Shown piece by piece: positions 29,666-38,746 of a stretch of DNA of 64,000 bases. The stretch's first letter is position 1. The number at the start of each line of letters is the position of its first letter. This stretch comes from Zobellia barbeyronii. Lineage in GTDB: Bacteria; Bacteroidota; Bacteroidia; Flavobacteriales; Flavobacteriaceae. The stretch lies in contig NZ_JACATN010000002.1 in assembly GCF_018603515.1 (NCBI RefSeq), positions 496,001 to 560,000 on the forward strand, written 5' to 3'. Under the pieces are notes generated by a model. That model did no database searches. It was not told the DNA's origin and was given only the letters and a program-made list of their open reading frames with translations. The position numbers and the translations under genes are program-made.

Positions 29666-30835
29666 ATGAGTAAAGATAAGGTACAAATTTTTGATACAAC
29701 GCTTCGTGATGGTGAACAGGTACCCGGTTGTAAATTAGATGCAGAACAAAAATTGGTCATTGCCGAAAGGTTAGACTTTTTAGGTGTAGATATTATTGAG
29801 GCTGGTTTTCCCGTATCAAGTCCTGGTGATTTTAAATCTGTTACCGAAATATCAAAACTCGTTAAGAATGCAACAGTTTGTGGACTTACACGTGCGGTAC
29901 GTAAAGATATTGAAGTAGCTGCCGAGGCTCTTAAATATGCTAAGAGAGCGCGTATCCATACAGGAATAGGTACCTCTGATTCTCATATAAAATATAAGTT
30001 CAACTCCAACAAAGATGCCATAATAGAGCGTGCTATTGATGCCGTTAGTTATGCTAAAACCTTTGTTGAAGATGTAGAATTTTATGCTGAAGATGCTGGC
30101 CGTACAGATAACGAATTCTTGGCACGAGTCTGCGAAGCTGTCGTAAAAGCTGGCGCCACTGTGTTGAACATTCCTGATACAACAGGCTATTGTTTGCCAG
30201 ATGAGTACGGAGCAAAAATAAAATACCTTAAAGAAAACGTAACCGGAATTCATAAAGCTATACTTTCTTGCCACTGCCATAATGATTTAGGTTTGGCAAC
30301 AGCAAACTCAATTGCCGGTGTAATTAATGGTGCCCGTCAAATAGAATGTACTATTAACGGTATTGGTGAAAGAGCAGGAAATACTTCTTTGGAAGAAGTG
30401 GTAATGATTTTAAGACAACATCCTAGCTTAAACTTAGATACGAACATCAACAGTAAATTACTTTTTGATACGAGCCAGATGGTTTCTCAAAAAATGGGAA
30501 TGATGGTACAGCCTAACAAAGCTATTGTTGGTGCTAACGCTTTTGCCCATAGTTCTGGAATTCACCAAGACGGTGTCATTAAGAATAGGGAAACCTATGA
30601 AATTATTGATCCTGCAGATGTTGGTGTAAACGAATCTTCTATTGTACTTACCGCTAGAAGTGGTAGAGCAGCTTTGGCTTATAGAGCTAAATTAGTAGGA
30701 TTTGAATTAACGAAACTTCAGCTTGATGAGGTGTATCAAGAGTTCTTGAAGTTTGCTGATGAAAACAAGGAAATTACAGACCAAGACATTCCAAAAATCA
30801 TAGAAGCTAGCAATATTACTATCGAAAGTATTTAA
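29666..30835 (+). CDS. leuA: 2-isopropylmalate synthase, short form
   Basis: 389 residues from the ATG at 29666 (a TTG at 29627 gives a 13-residue unlike extension). The DRE-TIM catalytic domain is complete: [19 protein letters not shown] at residues 6-24, DDIIEAGFP region, [30 protein letters not shown] with the metal-binding HxH, and [14 protein letters not shown]. The enzyme condenses acetyl-CoA with ketoisovalerate, the first leucine-specific step. The roughly 120-residue C-terminal LeuA regulatory dimer domain is absent; the protein stops after the subdomain helices, so classical leucine feedback inhibition is not expected. leuB follows 142 bp downstream. A homocitrate or citramalate synthase role is less likely given leuB. 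Confidence 0.88.
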   Translation: MSKDKVQIFDTTLRDGEQVPGCKLDAEQKLVIAERLDFLGVDIIEAGFPVSSPGDFKSVTEISKLVKNATVCGLTRAVRKDIEVAAEALKYAKRARIHTGIGTSDSHIKYKFNSNKDAIIERAIDAVSYAKTFVEDVEFYAEDAGRTDNEFLARVCEAVVKAGATVLNIPDTTGYCLPDEYGAKIKYLKENVTGIHKAILSCHCHNDLGLATANSIAGVINGARQIECTINGIGERAGNTSLEEVVMILRQHPSLNLDTNINSKLLFDTSQMVSQKMGMMVQPNKAIVGANAFAHSSGIHQDGVIKNRETYEIIDPADVGVNESSIVLTARSGRAALAYRAKLVGFELTKLQLDEVYQEFLKFADENKEITDQDIPKIIEASNITIESI

Positions 30836-30977
30836 TAGCGAATACTCTAGAGAATTCATCATTTATATTTTAATGTTTTTTTGGCGATTATGTCATTAAA
30901 ATTTTTAATCTTAGCCCCCTATGATTTAAACTCCTTTTTTGTAGTTTTTTAAATCTGGCACACTAAAAATTCTCTAG

Positions 30978-32096
30978 ATGCAACTAAAAATTGCCCTCCT
31001 TGGCGGTGACGGTATTGGTCCCGAAGTATTGGCCCAATCTGTAAAATGCCTAAAAGCGATCGAAGAAACGTTCAACCACAGGTTTGAACTTGTTGAAGCT
31101 CCTTTTGGAGCTATTGCTATATCCGGTTCCGGAAAACCTTTGCCAAATAAAACTTTGGAATTATGTAAAGCATCTGATGCTATTCTTTTGGGTGCTATTG
31201 GTTCTTTAGAGTACGACAACAATCCTGAAGCTAAAGTAAGACCGGAACAAGGTCTATTGAGAATACGTAAAGAGCTAGGTCTTTTTGCCAGCATCAGACC
31301 CATAAAAATGTTTCCTGCCTTTTTGGGGAATTCACCATTAAAAAGAAACATTGTTGAAAATACCGATATGGTTATTTTCAGAGAACTTACAGGTGGAATA
31401 TATTTTGGACAAAAAACTTTAAGCGAAGATGGCACCACTGCCTCTGACCTTTGTACCTACTCTGAAGGTGAAATCAGTCGCATCACACACCTTGCTTTTA
31501 AGTCAGCCAAAAAAAGAAGAAAAAAACTAACCTTAGTAGATAAGGCAAATGTGCTGGAAACTTCTAGACTTTGGCGTAAGACGGTAACAGAAATTTCTAA
31601 AAGTTACCCAGATGTAGAATTTGAATGTCTTTTTATAGATAATGCAGCCGTACAAATGATGTTGAACCCGCGCCAGTTTGATGTGGTTTTAACAGACAAT
31701 ATGTTCGGTGATATTCTATCTGACCAAGGCAGTGTTATTCTTGGCTCTGTTGGCTTGTTACCTTCTGCTTCGGCAGGAATTGATAATGCCATGTTTGAAC
31801 CTTTTCACGGTTCATACCCACAAGCAAAAGGAAAAAATATAGCTAACCCTGTCGCTTCTATTTTAAGCACAGCTATGTTATTACAACATTTCAACCTTAA
31901 TGAAGAAGCCAACGCTATCGTAGCCGCTGTTCACAAATCTTTCGTGAAAAAAGTAGTTACCGCAGATGTTCTAGGAAGCAGTAAATACGGAACCGATTAT
32001 GTGGGTGATTTCATTTCCGAAAACATTGTTGAATCAGATGAAAATCAGAGTATAAATGACGAGAATATTGGCCTAGGAAAATCTACAATTATATAA
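30978..32096 (+). CDS. leuB: 3-isopropylmalate dehydrogenase
   Basis: 372 residues. Seen: GGDGIGPEVLAQSVKCL, ILLGAIGSLEYDNNPE, PEQGLLRIRKELGLFASIRP with the substrate-binding arginines, ELTGGIYFGQK, VDKANVLETSRLWRK with the catalytic Lys, TDNMFGDILSDQGSVILGS with metal-binding Asp residues, and the NAD site EPFHGSYPQAKGKNIANP. It oxidises and decarboxylates 3-isopropylmalate to the leucine precursor. It follows leuA on the same strand. A short hydrophilic C-terminal tail of about 20 residues (VESDENQSINDENIG) extends beyond the usual end. leuC and leuD are not in the window. Confidence 0.96.
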   Translation: MQLKIALLGGDGIGPEVLAQSVKCLKAIEETFNHRFELVEAPFGAIAISGSGKPLPNKTLELCKASDAILLGAIGSLEYDNNPEAKVRPEQGLLRIRKELGLFASIRPIKMFPAFLGNSPLKRNIVENTDMVIFRELTGGIYFGQKTLSEDGTTASDLCTYSEGEISRITHLAFKSAKKRRKKLTLVDKANVLETSRLWRKTVTEISKSYPDVEFECLFIDNAAVQMMLNPRQFDVVLTDNMFGDILSDQGSVILGSVGLLPSASAGIDNAMFEPFHGSYPQAKGKNIANPVASILSTAMLLQHFNLNEEANAIVAAVHKSFVKKVVTADVLGSSKYGTDYVGDFISENIVESDENQSINDENIGLGKSTII

Positions 32097-32099
32097 CCA

Positions 32100-33323
32100 T
32101 TATTCGTTCAATAGCATTTTAACATAGGTGTCAAATTCCTTTTTAAAACGCGTATACTTTTCACCAGTAGCCGGACCATTAAATCCTGTATGAATCTTTC
32201 TTACATTCCCTTTTTTATCAATAAAAACGGTAGTTGGGTAAGAAAGAACCTTATTTAACATCGGTAATTTTTGTTGAGCCTTTTCTTTATCAGATGCTCC
32301 ATACTGCGCTAATAAGATAGGATAATCCACACCTATCTGTTCTTTAAGTCGCTCAATGCTCTTATTCGCAAGTTCTGCAGTTTTAGCATACTCAAAAGCA
32401 AGGGCTACCATCTCCATACCCTCTACCCTATTATCTTTCATATAATTGACGTAGAATTTAGTCTCATCCAAGCAATTTGGACACCAAGACCCCATAATCT
32501 GTACGAGCACAACTTTATTTTGAAACTTTGTATCCGTCAATGACACAATGTTTCCTTCCGTATCTGGAAATGAGAAAGCTAGTTTATCATAGCCTTCTTT
32601 TAAAAAAGTGAGCGAGTCTGCCTCTGGCAATTCAAAACTGTCGTTTCGCTTGGCTACAAATGGTTCTTGAAAATGCTTATCAGAATAAAAAATACCATTA
32701 AGGGTGCTATCTGTAACTTTAGCTAAGAACAAAAATGCATGTGCCCCATCAAAAGCAGACAGTTTTAACGAATCTCCAGTAACCACACCTTCCAGATATC
32801 TATAATCTCCGGTAGTGGTTCTAAACGTTCCCGTTACCTTATCTCCATTCTCTGCAAAAATTCCTTTTGCCATATAACTGTCAGGAGTACCTTGGCTAAA
32901 TTCGGTTTCCCAAATACCGGATACATTTATAGCAGGTGGTTGATCAACAGTAAAACGCTCTTTCTCTCCATAGAAAGCTTCAAAAGGAACTACCCTATCC
33001 AAGCTCTCCTTAATAAAATCACCTTTTATACGCTTCTGACTAAACTTCCCAACAATATATCCTTCAAAAACAGGTGTTTGAATGCGTATGGAATCTCCGT
33101 TAATCGTAATCTCATCCACCTTTATCACTTCGCTGGCATTATAAATTTCCATCACATATGAACCGCTCGCATCTTTTAAAAGATTAAAATTAAAAGGAAG
33201 TTTCTCACCATCCATCACTTCTAATTGCCCCAGCCAATCACCTTGAGCAAGCTCACTAGTTTTTTCTTCGTTACAGGAAACCAATACTACTCCAATTACC
33301 AATAAAAAAATCAATTTCTTCAT
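32100..33323 (-). CDS. TlpA-like thioredoxin-fold lipoprotein
   Basis: 407 residues from the ATG at 33323 (a GTG two codons earlier is possible). Lipoprotein signal VIGVVLVSCNEE, Cys17. Residues 25-250 form an all-beta N-terminal domain of the kind seen in Bacteroidota thiol-disulfide proteins; the C-terminal 150 residues are a TlpA/ResA thioredoxin domain with QIMGSWCPNCLDETKFY (active WCPNC), followed by YPTTVFIDKKGNVRKIHTGF with the cis-Pro region. It would reduce disulfides in the periplasm, for example in c-type cytochrome maturation. Its stop is 3 bp from the convergent leuB stop. Confidence 0.88.
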   Translation of the reverse strand: MKKLIFLLVIGVVLVSCNEEKTSELAQGDWLGQLEVMDGEKLPFNFNLLKDASGSYVMEIYNASEVIKVDEITINGDSIRIQTPVFEGYIVGKFSQKRIKGDFIKESLDRVVPFEAFYGEKERFTVDQPPAINVSGIWETEFSQGTPDSYMAKGIFAENGDKVTGTFRTTTGDYRYLEGVVTGDSLKLSAFDGAHAFLFLAKVTDSTLNGIFYSDKHFQEPFVAKRNDSFELPEADSLTFLKEGYDKLAFSFPDTEGNIVSLTDTKFQNKVVLVQIMGSWCPNCLDETKFYVNYMKDNRVEGMEMVALAFEYAKTAELANKSIERLKEQIGVDYPILLAQYGASDKEKAQQKLPMLNKVLSYPTTVFIDKKGNVRKIHTGFNGPATGEKYTRFKKEFDTYVKMLLNE

Positions 33324-33403
33324 TATCACCTCTTTTCTTTAACAATCGTAATAAAACCCGAAAACTTACAACAAAAAAATGAGTAATTCAGTAGCGCTGT
33401 ATA

Positions 33404-33434
33404 TTGAATGTCTTAATGCATTGTTTTATCTTTA
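33404..33434 (+). promoter_or_regulatory. Probable pheT promoter
   Basis: TTG (33404-33406), 20-bp spacer, TATCTTTA (33427-33434), 19 bp before the pheT ATG; one base off TAnnTTTG. Confidence 0.45.
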
Positions 33435-33453
33435 CCGCCACTAAAACTTACCG

Positions 33454-35880
33454 ATGCAGATTTCATACAACTGGTTAAAAGATTACCTTAAACTTGATTG
33501 GGATTCCAAAAAAACAGGAGAACTTTTAACCGATTTAGGTCTTGAAGTAGAGGGAATCATCCCTTTTGAGTCTATAAAAGGCGGATTAAAGGGTATTGTA
33601 GTAGGACATGTTCTTACTTGCGAAAAGCACCCTAATGCCGATAAACTAAAAATTACTACCGTAGATGTAGGAACTGGTACACCCGTAAAAATAGTTTGTG
33701 GCGCCCCTAATGTTGCCAAGGATCAAAAAGTTCCTGTGGCTACTGTTGGCACCGTACTATATACTCCAGAAGGAAAAGCTTGGAAAATAGGAAAAGGAAA
33801 AATTAGAGGAGAAGAAAGCCACGGTATGATATGTGCCGAAGATGAACTAGGGCTAGGCTCTAGCCATGATGGTATACTTGTTCTAGATTCCAAATTGAAA
33901 CCAGGTACACCTTGTTCCGAGGTTTTTGACGTAGAAATAGATGAGGTCTTTGAAATTGGCCTAACCCCTAACCGCGCAGATGCTATGAGCCATTTTGGTG
34001 TAGCAAGAGATTTAAAGGCCGGTTTAAAGCAAAAAGAAATTACCAAAGAACTGATTACACCTTCTATCAGTCATTTTAATATAGATAACCGTTCACTTAA
34101 ACTTCAGGTTCAAGTAGATGACAGTAAGCTTGTGCCACGTTATGCAGGTATTACGCTAAGTAATTTAGTGGTTAAACCTTCACCTGATTGGTTACAGAAC
34201 AGATTGCGCGCAATAGGCATCAATCCTATGAATAACCTTGTAGACGCAACTAACTACGTTCTACATGATTTAGGGCAACCTTTGCATGCTTTTGATGCAG
34301 ATCGCATTCACGGTAAAAAGATAGTTGTAAAAACACTGCCTGCCGGAACTAAGTTCATGACATTAGATGGTGAAGAACGAGAGCTACATGAAGATGATTT
34401 AATGATTTGTGATTCTGAAAAACCAATGTGTATTGCCGGAGTTTTTGGTGGTATAAATACTGGTGTTACAGAAAAAACGACTTCTATCTTTCTTGAAAGT
34501 GCTTATTTTAATCCTGTAGCGATTAGAAAAACTGCCAAAAGACACGGATTGAATACTGATGCTTCTTTTAGGTTTGAAAGAGGTATTGATATTGAAAATG
34601 TAGAATACGCACTTAAACGTGCCGCTTTATTGATAAAAGAAATTGCCGGAGGTGATATTACTTCTGATATTGTTGATTTTTATCCTAAAAGGTTTGATGA
34701 GCACCAAGTTTTTCTAACCTTCAAGAAAACGCATTCCCTTGTTGGAGAAGAAATTCCGCAAGACACTATTAAATCAATTTTGGCATCGCTAGACATTAAA
34801 GTGAAAAGCGTTACCGAAGCTGGTCTTGGCCTATCAATACCTAGTTACAGGGTTGATGTACAGCGTGAAGTAGATGTTATTGAAGAGATTTTACGTGTTT
34901 ACGGGTATAACAATATCAATTTTGGAACAAAATTAAACGCTTCTACAGCACCTGTTTCTAAGTTTGATGACTATAAGCTTCAAAGCATAATTGGAGACTT
35001 TTTGGCTTCCCAAGGTTTTTATGAAATCATGACCAACAGTTTAACGGCTCCGGGGAATGCTGAATTATTAGACGATAATTCAACTGAGGAGAGCGTAAAA
35101 ATGTTGAATCCGTTGAGTAACGACCTTTCTGTTTTACGACGTTCTATGTTGTTCACAGGCCTTGAAACTATCTTATACAATAATAACCGAAAGAAACTTA
35201 ATCTGAAGTTATTTGAATTTGGTAAAACATACGAGAAGAAAAAATCAAAATATATTGAAGACAAACACCTTTGCCTCTATTTGACAGGAAACCGTCATGA
35301 AGGTGGTTGGGCCGGTACCGAGAAGACAAACGACTTCTTTTACTCAAAATCTATAGTGACCAATATTTTAAATCGCTTAGGTATATCTGATGTTACTCCC
35401 GCGCCAACTTCTAACACTTTATTCTCAGAAGGCTTGAGCTTAAATGTAGGTTCTAAAGAATTGGTCTCTTTTGGAATAGTTAAAAAGTCCATCCTTAAAC
35501 ATATGAGCATAAAACAAGAGGTTCTTTATGCTGATTTTAATTGGAGTAACGTAATAGCTCTTGCTGAGAAAAATAGCATTACTTATCGCGAAATACCTAA
35601 ATATCCTGAGGTAAAAAGAGATTTCGCTCTTTTACTAGATGAATCCGTTAGTTTCCAAAAGGTTTATGAACTAGGAAGAAAGACAGAAAAGAAACTATTA
35701 AAGAACATCAACCTATTTGATGTTTATACAGGAGATAAACTTCCTAAAGGAAAAAAATCTTACGCGGTTAGTTTCACTTTACAGGATAGCCAACGCACAT
35801 TAACGGACAAACAAATAGACCGTATAATGGGTAAACTAGAGAAAACCTACCAAAACGAGTTAGGAGCGGAATTAAGATAA
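33454..35880 (+). CDS. pheT: Phenylalanine--tRNA ligase, beta subunit
   Basis: 808 residues, normal for the bacterial beta subunit. Order: N-terminal MQISYNWLKDYLKLDWD, tRNA-binding OB domain (GHVLTCEKHPNADKLKITTVDVG, about 50-150), B3/B4 editing domain with the GITLSNLVVKPSPDWLQNRL and NLVDATNYVLHDLGQPLHAFD segments, B5 domain, catalytic-like core (EEILRVYGYNNINF) and C-terminal anticodon-binding FDX-ACB domain (YPEVKRDFALLLDESVSF ... FTLQDSQRTLTDKQID). It pairs with PheS, whose gene is elsewhere, to charge tRNA-Phe. Single-gene unit with its own promoter. Confidence 0.98.
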   Translation: MQISYNWLKDYLKLDWDSKKTGELLTDLGLEVEGIIPFESIKGGLKGIVVGHVLTCEKHPNADKLKITTVDVGTGTPVKIVCGAPNVAKDQKVPVATVGTVLYTPEGKAWKIGKGKIRGEESHGMICAEDELGLGSSHDGILVLDSKLKPGTPCSEVFDVEIDEVFEIGLTPNRADAMSHFGVARDLKAGLKQKEITKELITPSISHFNIDNRSLKLQVQVDDSKLVPRYAGITLSNLVVKPSPDWLQNRLRAIGINPMNNLVDATNYVLHDLGQPLHAFDADRIHGKKIVVKTLPAGTKFMTLDGEERELHEDDLMICDSEKPMCIAGVFGGINTGVTEKTTSIFLESAYFNPVAIRKTAKRHGLNTDASFRFERGIDIENVEYALKRAALLIKEIAGGDITSDIVDFYPKRFDEHQVFLTFKKTHSLVGEEIPQDTIKSILASLDIKVKSVTEAGLGLSIPSYRVDVQREVDVIEEILRVYGYNNINFGTKLNASTAPVSKFDDYKLQSIIGDFLASQGFYEIMTNSLTAPGNAELLDDNSTEESVKMLNPLSNDLSVLRRSMLFTGLETILYNNNRKKLNLKLFEFGKTYEKKKSKYIEDKHLCLYLTGNRHEGGWAGTEKTNDFFYSKSIVTNILNRLGISDVTPAPTSNTLFSEGLSLNVGSKELVSFGIVKKSILKHMSIKQEVLYADFNWSNVIALAEKNSITYREIPKYPEVKRDFALLLDESVSFQKVYELGRKTEKKLLKNINLFDVYTGDKLPKGKKSYAVSFTLQDSQRTLTDKQIDRIMGKLEKTYQNELGAELR

Positions 35881-35890
35881 TTAAGAAAAA

Positions 35891-35923
35891 GGGGAGAATT
35901 AAGAAAGCTCTTAAATTTTCCCT
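35891..35923 (-). terminator. Possible terminator overlapping the fasciclin gene 3' end
   Basis: GGGGAGAATTAAGA / TCTTAAATTTTCCC with a bulge and a G-U pair; on the minus strand it is followed by CTTTTTCTTAATT. It includes the stop codon region of the fasciclin gene. Confidence 0.4.
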
Positions 35924-36474
35924 GGAAGAATAACACTATCAATTTCGTGAATAACGCCATTACGCTGCTTGGAATCTGCAACTACAATAGTTGCGGTATT
36001 CCCAAAGGCATCGTTTAGAATTATATCTATTCCTTCCATAGTGGCCGTAATAATGCCACCTTGAATTGTAGTAAAGGTTGCCTTACCTTCTCCTCTACAC
36101 ATGGCCTTTAATATTTTTGAAGCAGTAATTTGTCCCGCTACAATATGGTAAGTCAACAAATCCCTTAATTCTTTTCTATTTTTTGGATCCAATAACTCCT
36201 CTACCGATCTTCCTGCTAGATTAGCAAATGCAAGGTCTGAAGGAGCAAATACAGTAAATGGACCAGCATGGTCTAATAAATCTTCTAAATCTGCAGCCTT
36301 CATTACCGCCAAAAGAGTTTGGTGATTTTTAGAAGTCGCGGTAGAATTAACTATGGATTTATTACTATGAGCCTTATTGTAACTTGAAGTTGATGTGCTT
36401 ACCGTTTCTTGAGCATTAGTTGATAAAAAAACAAAGAATAGAGCGCAAGAGAAGACTTTAGTAAGATTTTTCAT
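35911..36474 (-). CDS. Secreted fasciclin-domain protein
   Basis: 187 residues with a signal peptide (ALFFVFLSTNA, cleavage near residue 21) and one FAS1 domain from about residue 50 to the end: HQTLLAVMKAADLEDLLDHAGPFTVFAPSDLAFANL (H1/first conserved box), LLTYHIVAG and GVIHEIDSVILP (second box). FAS1 proteins act in adhesion or surface interactions; in Flavobacteriia single-domain forms are common and of unknown partner. The Ser/Thr/Asn-rich stretch at residues 22-48 is a linker. Convergent with pheT. Confidence 0.9.
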   Translation of the reverse strand: MKNLTKVFSCALFFVFLSTNAQETVSTSTSSYNKAHSNKSIVNSTATSKNHQTLLAVMKAADLEDLLDHAGPFTVFAPSDLAFANLAGRSVEELLDPKNRKELRDLLTYHIVAGQITASKILKAMCRGEGKATFTTIQGGIITATMEGIDIILNDAFGNTATIVVADSKQRNGVIHEIDSVILPGKI

Positions 36475-36669
36475 ATAAATTAAGCAGGGAGTTGTTAAAA
36501 CGGTCGATTAACGGTTCAAATACCCCGACAAGTTACGATATATCCTATCTATACTGACATATAGTCGCATTCAAATGTTAATTATTAACAAATTATTAAC
36601 AAATGCTTATGAATTCTATTCTCCTTCTAGTTATAAAATTCTCTAAATTTGAGATATACCCCGTATTTT

Positions 36670-37386
36670 ATGCTCCTAAACAAAGTAAATCTAGAAGAGA
36701 AACTTAGCGAAATGGTACGTGAGAAAGACCAAACAATGTTCTTGAACGAATTATACCAAATCTTAGAGCAAGACGCTAAAAGTCGAGAAGAAATTGCTGA
36801 TAATCTTAAAGAGAAAGACACTTCTCTAACCAATTCTTTTAACCTTGACCTCTTACAAACAAATCGGATTTATCACGTTGACCAAATAAAGAAAATTTGC
36901 GTTGATTATAGACTCCGTTTTCTTCCTTCAAATTACTTTAAAGGGGAAATACCTGCAGAAGCTATAGCAGAAATAAAAAGAATTGAAACAACACATGATA
37001 CAGAGCTAAAAGGTTTTAGAATTCTTGCTCCTTCCAAACTTTTTAAATTAGAAGATAAGGATGACCCCATTATGTTTGCTCCTATTGGCAACAATTATTT
37101 CTATCTTATTCACAAATGGGGAAACGACCTTCACCCACTAAGAAAATGGCTAATGTGGCCTTTTAAAAATATTATAAACTTAACTTGCCTTGTAGTTGCG
37201 CTAAGTTATTTAATAGCCTTATCTATTCCCGATGGTTTATTCTCCAAGAATAGCACCAGCGCTCAGTTTTTTATAATTTTCTTTTTTATGTTCAAATGTT
37301 CAGCTGCGGTTGTTATCTTTTATGGCTTTGCCTTAGGCAAAAATTTTAGCAATGCTATTTGGAACAGCAAATACTTTAATTCTTGA
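36670..37386 (+). CDS. Conserved hypothetical membrane protein
   Basis: 238 residues from the ATG at 36670. The first 160 residues are cytoplasmic and mixed helix/strand (a charged helix EEKLSEMVREKDQTMFLNELYQ, then a segment FRILAPSKLFKL, FAPIGNNYFYLIHKWGNDL); two membrane helices follow at about 178-198 and 210-232. The segment YFYLIHKWGNDLHPLRKW recurs in homologues I recall only as hypothetical Flavobacteriia proteins, so I give no function. It stands alone, followed by a bidirectional terminator. Confidence 0.65.
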   Translation: MLLNKVNLEEKLSEMVREKDQTMFLNELYQILEQDAKSREEIADNLKEKDTSLTNSFNLDLLQTNRIYHVDQIKKICVDYRLRFLPSNYFKGEIPAEAIAEIKRIETTHDTELKGFRILAPSKLFKLEDKDDPIMFAPIGNNYFYLIHKWGNDLHPLRKWLMWPFKNIINLTCLVVALSYLIALSIPDGLFSKNSTSAQFFIIFFFMFKCSAAVVIFYGFALGKNFSNAIWNSKYFNS

Positions 37387-37412
37387 CCTTAGACTATATT
37401 TCAAGCAAAAAA

Positions 37413-37440
37413 AGGCATTCTACTGAAGTGTAGAATGCCT
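37413..37440. terminator. Bidirectional terminator
   Basis: 11-bp stem AGGCATTCTAC / GTAGAATGCCT with A-run before and T5 after, between two convergent genes. Confidence 0.88.
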
Positions 37441-37466
37441 TTTTATATTTTATAATGTGGGCTAAA

Positions 37467-38603
37467 TTAATTTATAAAAATAGCTGTCGGTATACCCGTA
37501 ACATCCATACTGTTTAACAGTTCTGGTTCAGGAGCCGGCTTAATTAGCAATATGCCACCTTTGTTAGCTCCACTTGTCTTTTTATATCCAATTAACATTA
37601 AGTTGTTTTCTTCGTCATAACTTACCATTGTTGTTTTTTCAACATTGAATTCAAAATTAAGCTGAGTTTCTGTCATGAAATTTTCGTAAGCATATAGAAC
37701 GGTTAAATTCTTGCTGAAATCATAGATAGCCGGTATAACAGGAAAAGTACTATATGCTGTTGGTGTCATTTGATAGTACATCTTACCTTCACTATCAAAA
37801 TGTAATGAGGATGACGTTGTAAAATTTGGCTCCTTGCCTTCTCCATAGCTAGTATAAGAAATAGACATAGTTCCACTGTTCAACGTGCTATGCAAATTAT
37901 CATAACTAATAATAATATTGTCTTCTGGATTTGTAAAAATACGTCTTACATCAAACCCAACTAATTGGCTATGTATAATACTATTTACATTAGCATCAAT
38001 TACCGTAATGGAATTTTCTCCTGTAACTTCTTCATCAACCCCTAGCACAAACAATCTCTTATTTGCATAAGCCAACTCAATAGGTCTTTGATCTAGTTCT
38101 ACATCAACAAAAATAGGTTCGGAAGTTGATACATCCAAAACACGGACATAAAACTCATCTACCGTAGAACTTACCTGAAGTTCATATGCTATATAAAGCT
38201 TATCTTCTTCACGCGCTATAGATTTTGCCGTTAGATTACAAGCTCCTAAATCAGAAAAGACATCATAGCTCTTATTACTATCATCATTAAAATCATGAAT
38301 AGTTAGCATACCACTACAATTGGTCTTTTTACTATAGGTAGTTAATACACTATTCTCTTCAAAAGATAGCTCAGGAAGTGCCATTGCGGCAAATTTGCTT
38401 TCCTCTGGTTTTATAGTGAATGCTTCGTCTTCTACATTAAACAGCGTGCCACTAAGGCTACCTTGATTATTGACGATTAAAGTGTAGTTGGCCTGAAGAT
38501 TATTTTTTTCTTCGCTCTCGCCAAGATCGTCACTATCATTTTTACTGCAGCCCATAAGGACTAATAATGCCATACAGGCGTAGAATAGATTGTAGGTTTT
38601 CAT
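37467..38603 (-). CDS. Hypothetical lipoprotein, probably beta-propeller
   Basis: 378 residues from the ATG at 38603, which begins a lipoprotein signal (MALLVLMGCSKND, Cys19). Beyond a short acidic linker the chain is beta-rich with repeated strands such as KLYIAYELQVSSTVDEFYVRV, KRLFVLGVDEEVTGENSI and NIIISYDNLHSTLNS, as in a WD-like propeller without a named motif. Cys residues in KTNCSGML and LGACNLT may form a disulfide. No relative recognised. Its upstream neighbour is the terminator of the ABC-F gene, so it has its own promoter. Confidence 0.6.
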   Translation of the reverse strand: MKTYNLFYACMALLVLMGCSKNDSDDLGESEEKNNLQANYTLIVNNQGSLSGTLFNVEDEAFTIKPEESKFAAMALPELSFEENSVLTTYSKKTNCSGMLTIHDFNDDSNKSYDVFSDLGACNLTAKSIAREEDKLYIAYELQVSSTVDEFYVRVLDVSTSEPIFVDVELDQRPIELAYANKRLFVLGVDEEVTGENSITVIDANVNSIIHSQLVGFDVRRIFTNPEDNIIISYDNLHSTLNSGTMSISYTSYGEGKEPNFTTSSSLHFDSEGKMYYQMTPTAYSTFPVIPAIYDFSKNLTVLYAYENFMTETQLNFEFNVEKTTMVSYDEENNLMLIGYKKTSGANKGGILLIKPAPEPELLNSMDVTGIPTAIFIN

Positions 38604-38668
38604 CTGTTGCAATTTAATGTTCCTTAAATGGCCCAAGTTGGCAAGATGCCAATTGAACAGAATGGACC

Positions 38669-38707
38669 TTTTTTAAATTGAAGGTTTGGGTCCTTCAATT
38701 TAAAAAA
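38669..38707 (-). terminator. Terminator of the ABC-F gene
   Basis: A 16-bp perfect stem TTTTTTAAATTGAAGG / CCTTCAATTTAAAAAA with a 7-nt loop, 39 bp after the ABC-F stop. Confidence 0.88.
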
Positions 38708-38746
38708 CGCCCACTACATCATTTAAGAATACAGGTTTAACAAAAG

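Noticed and set aside
36505-36530. tRNA T-arm-like GGTTCAAATACC
   Set aside because: Flanking bases do not pair to a 5-bp T stem and no acceptor, D or anticodon arms are found.
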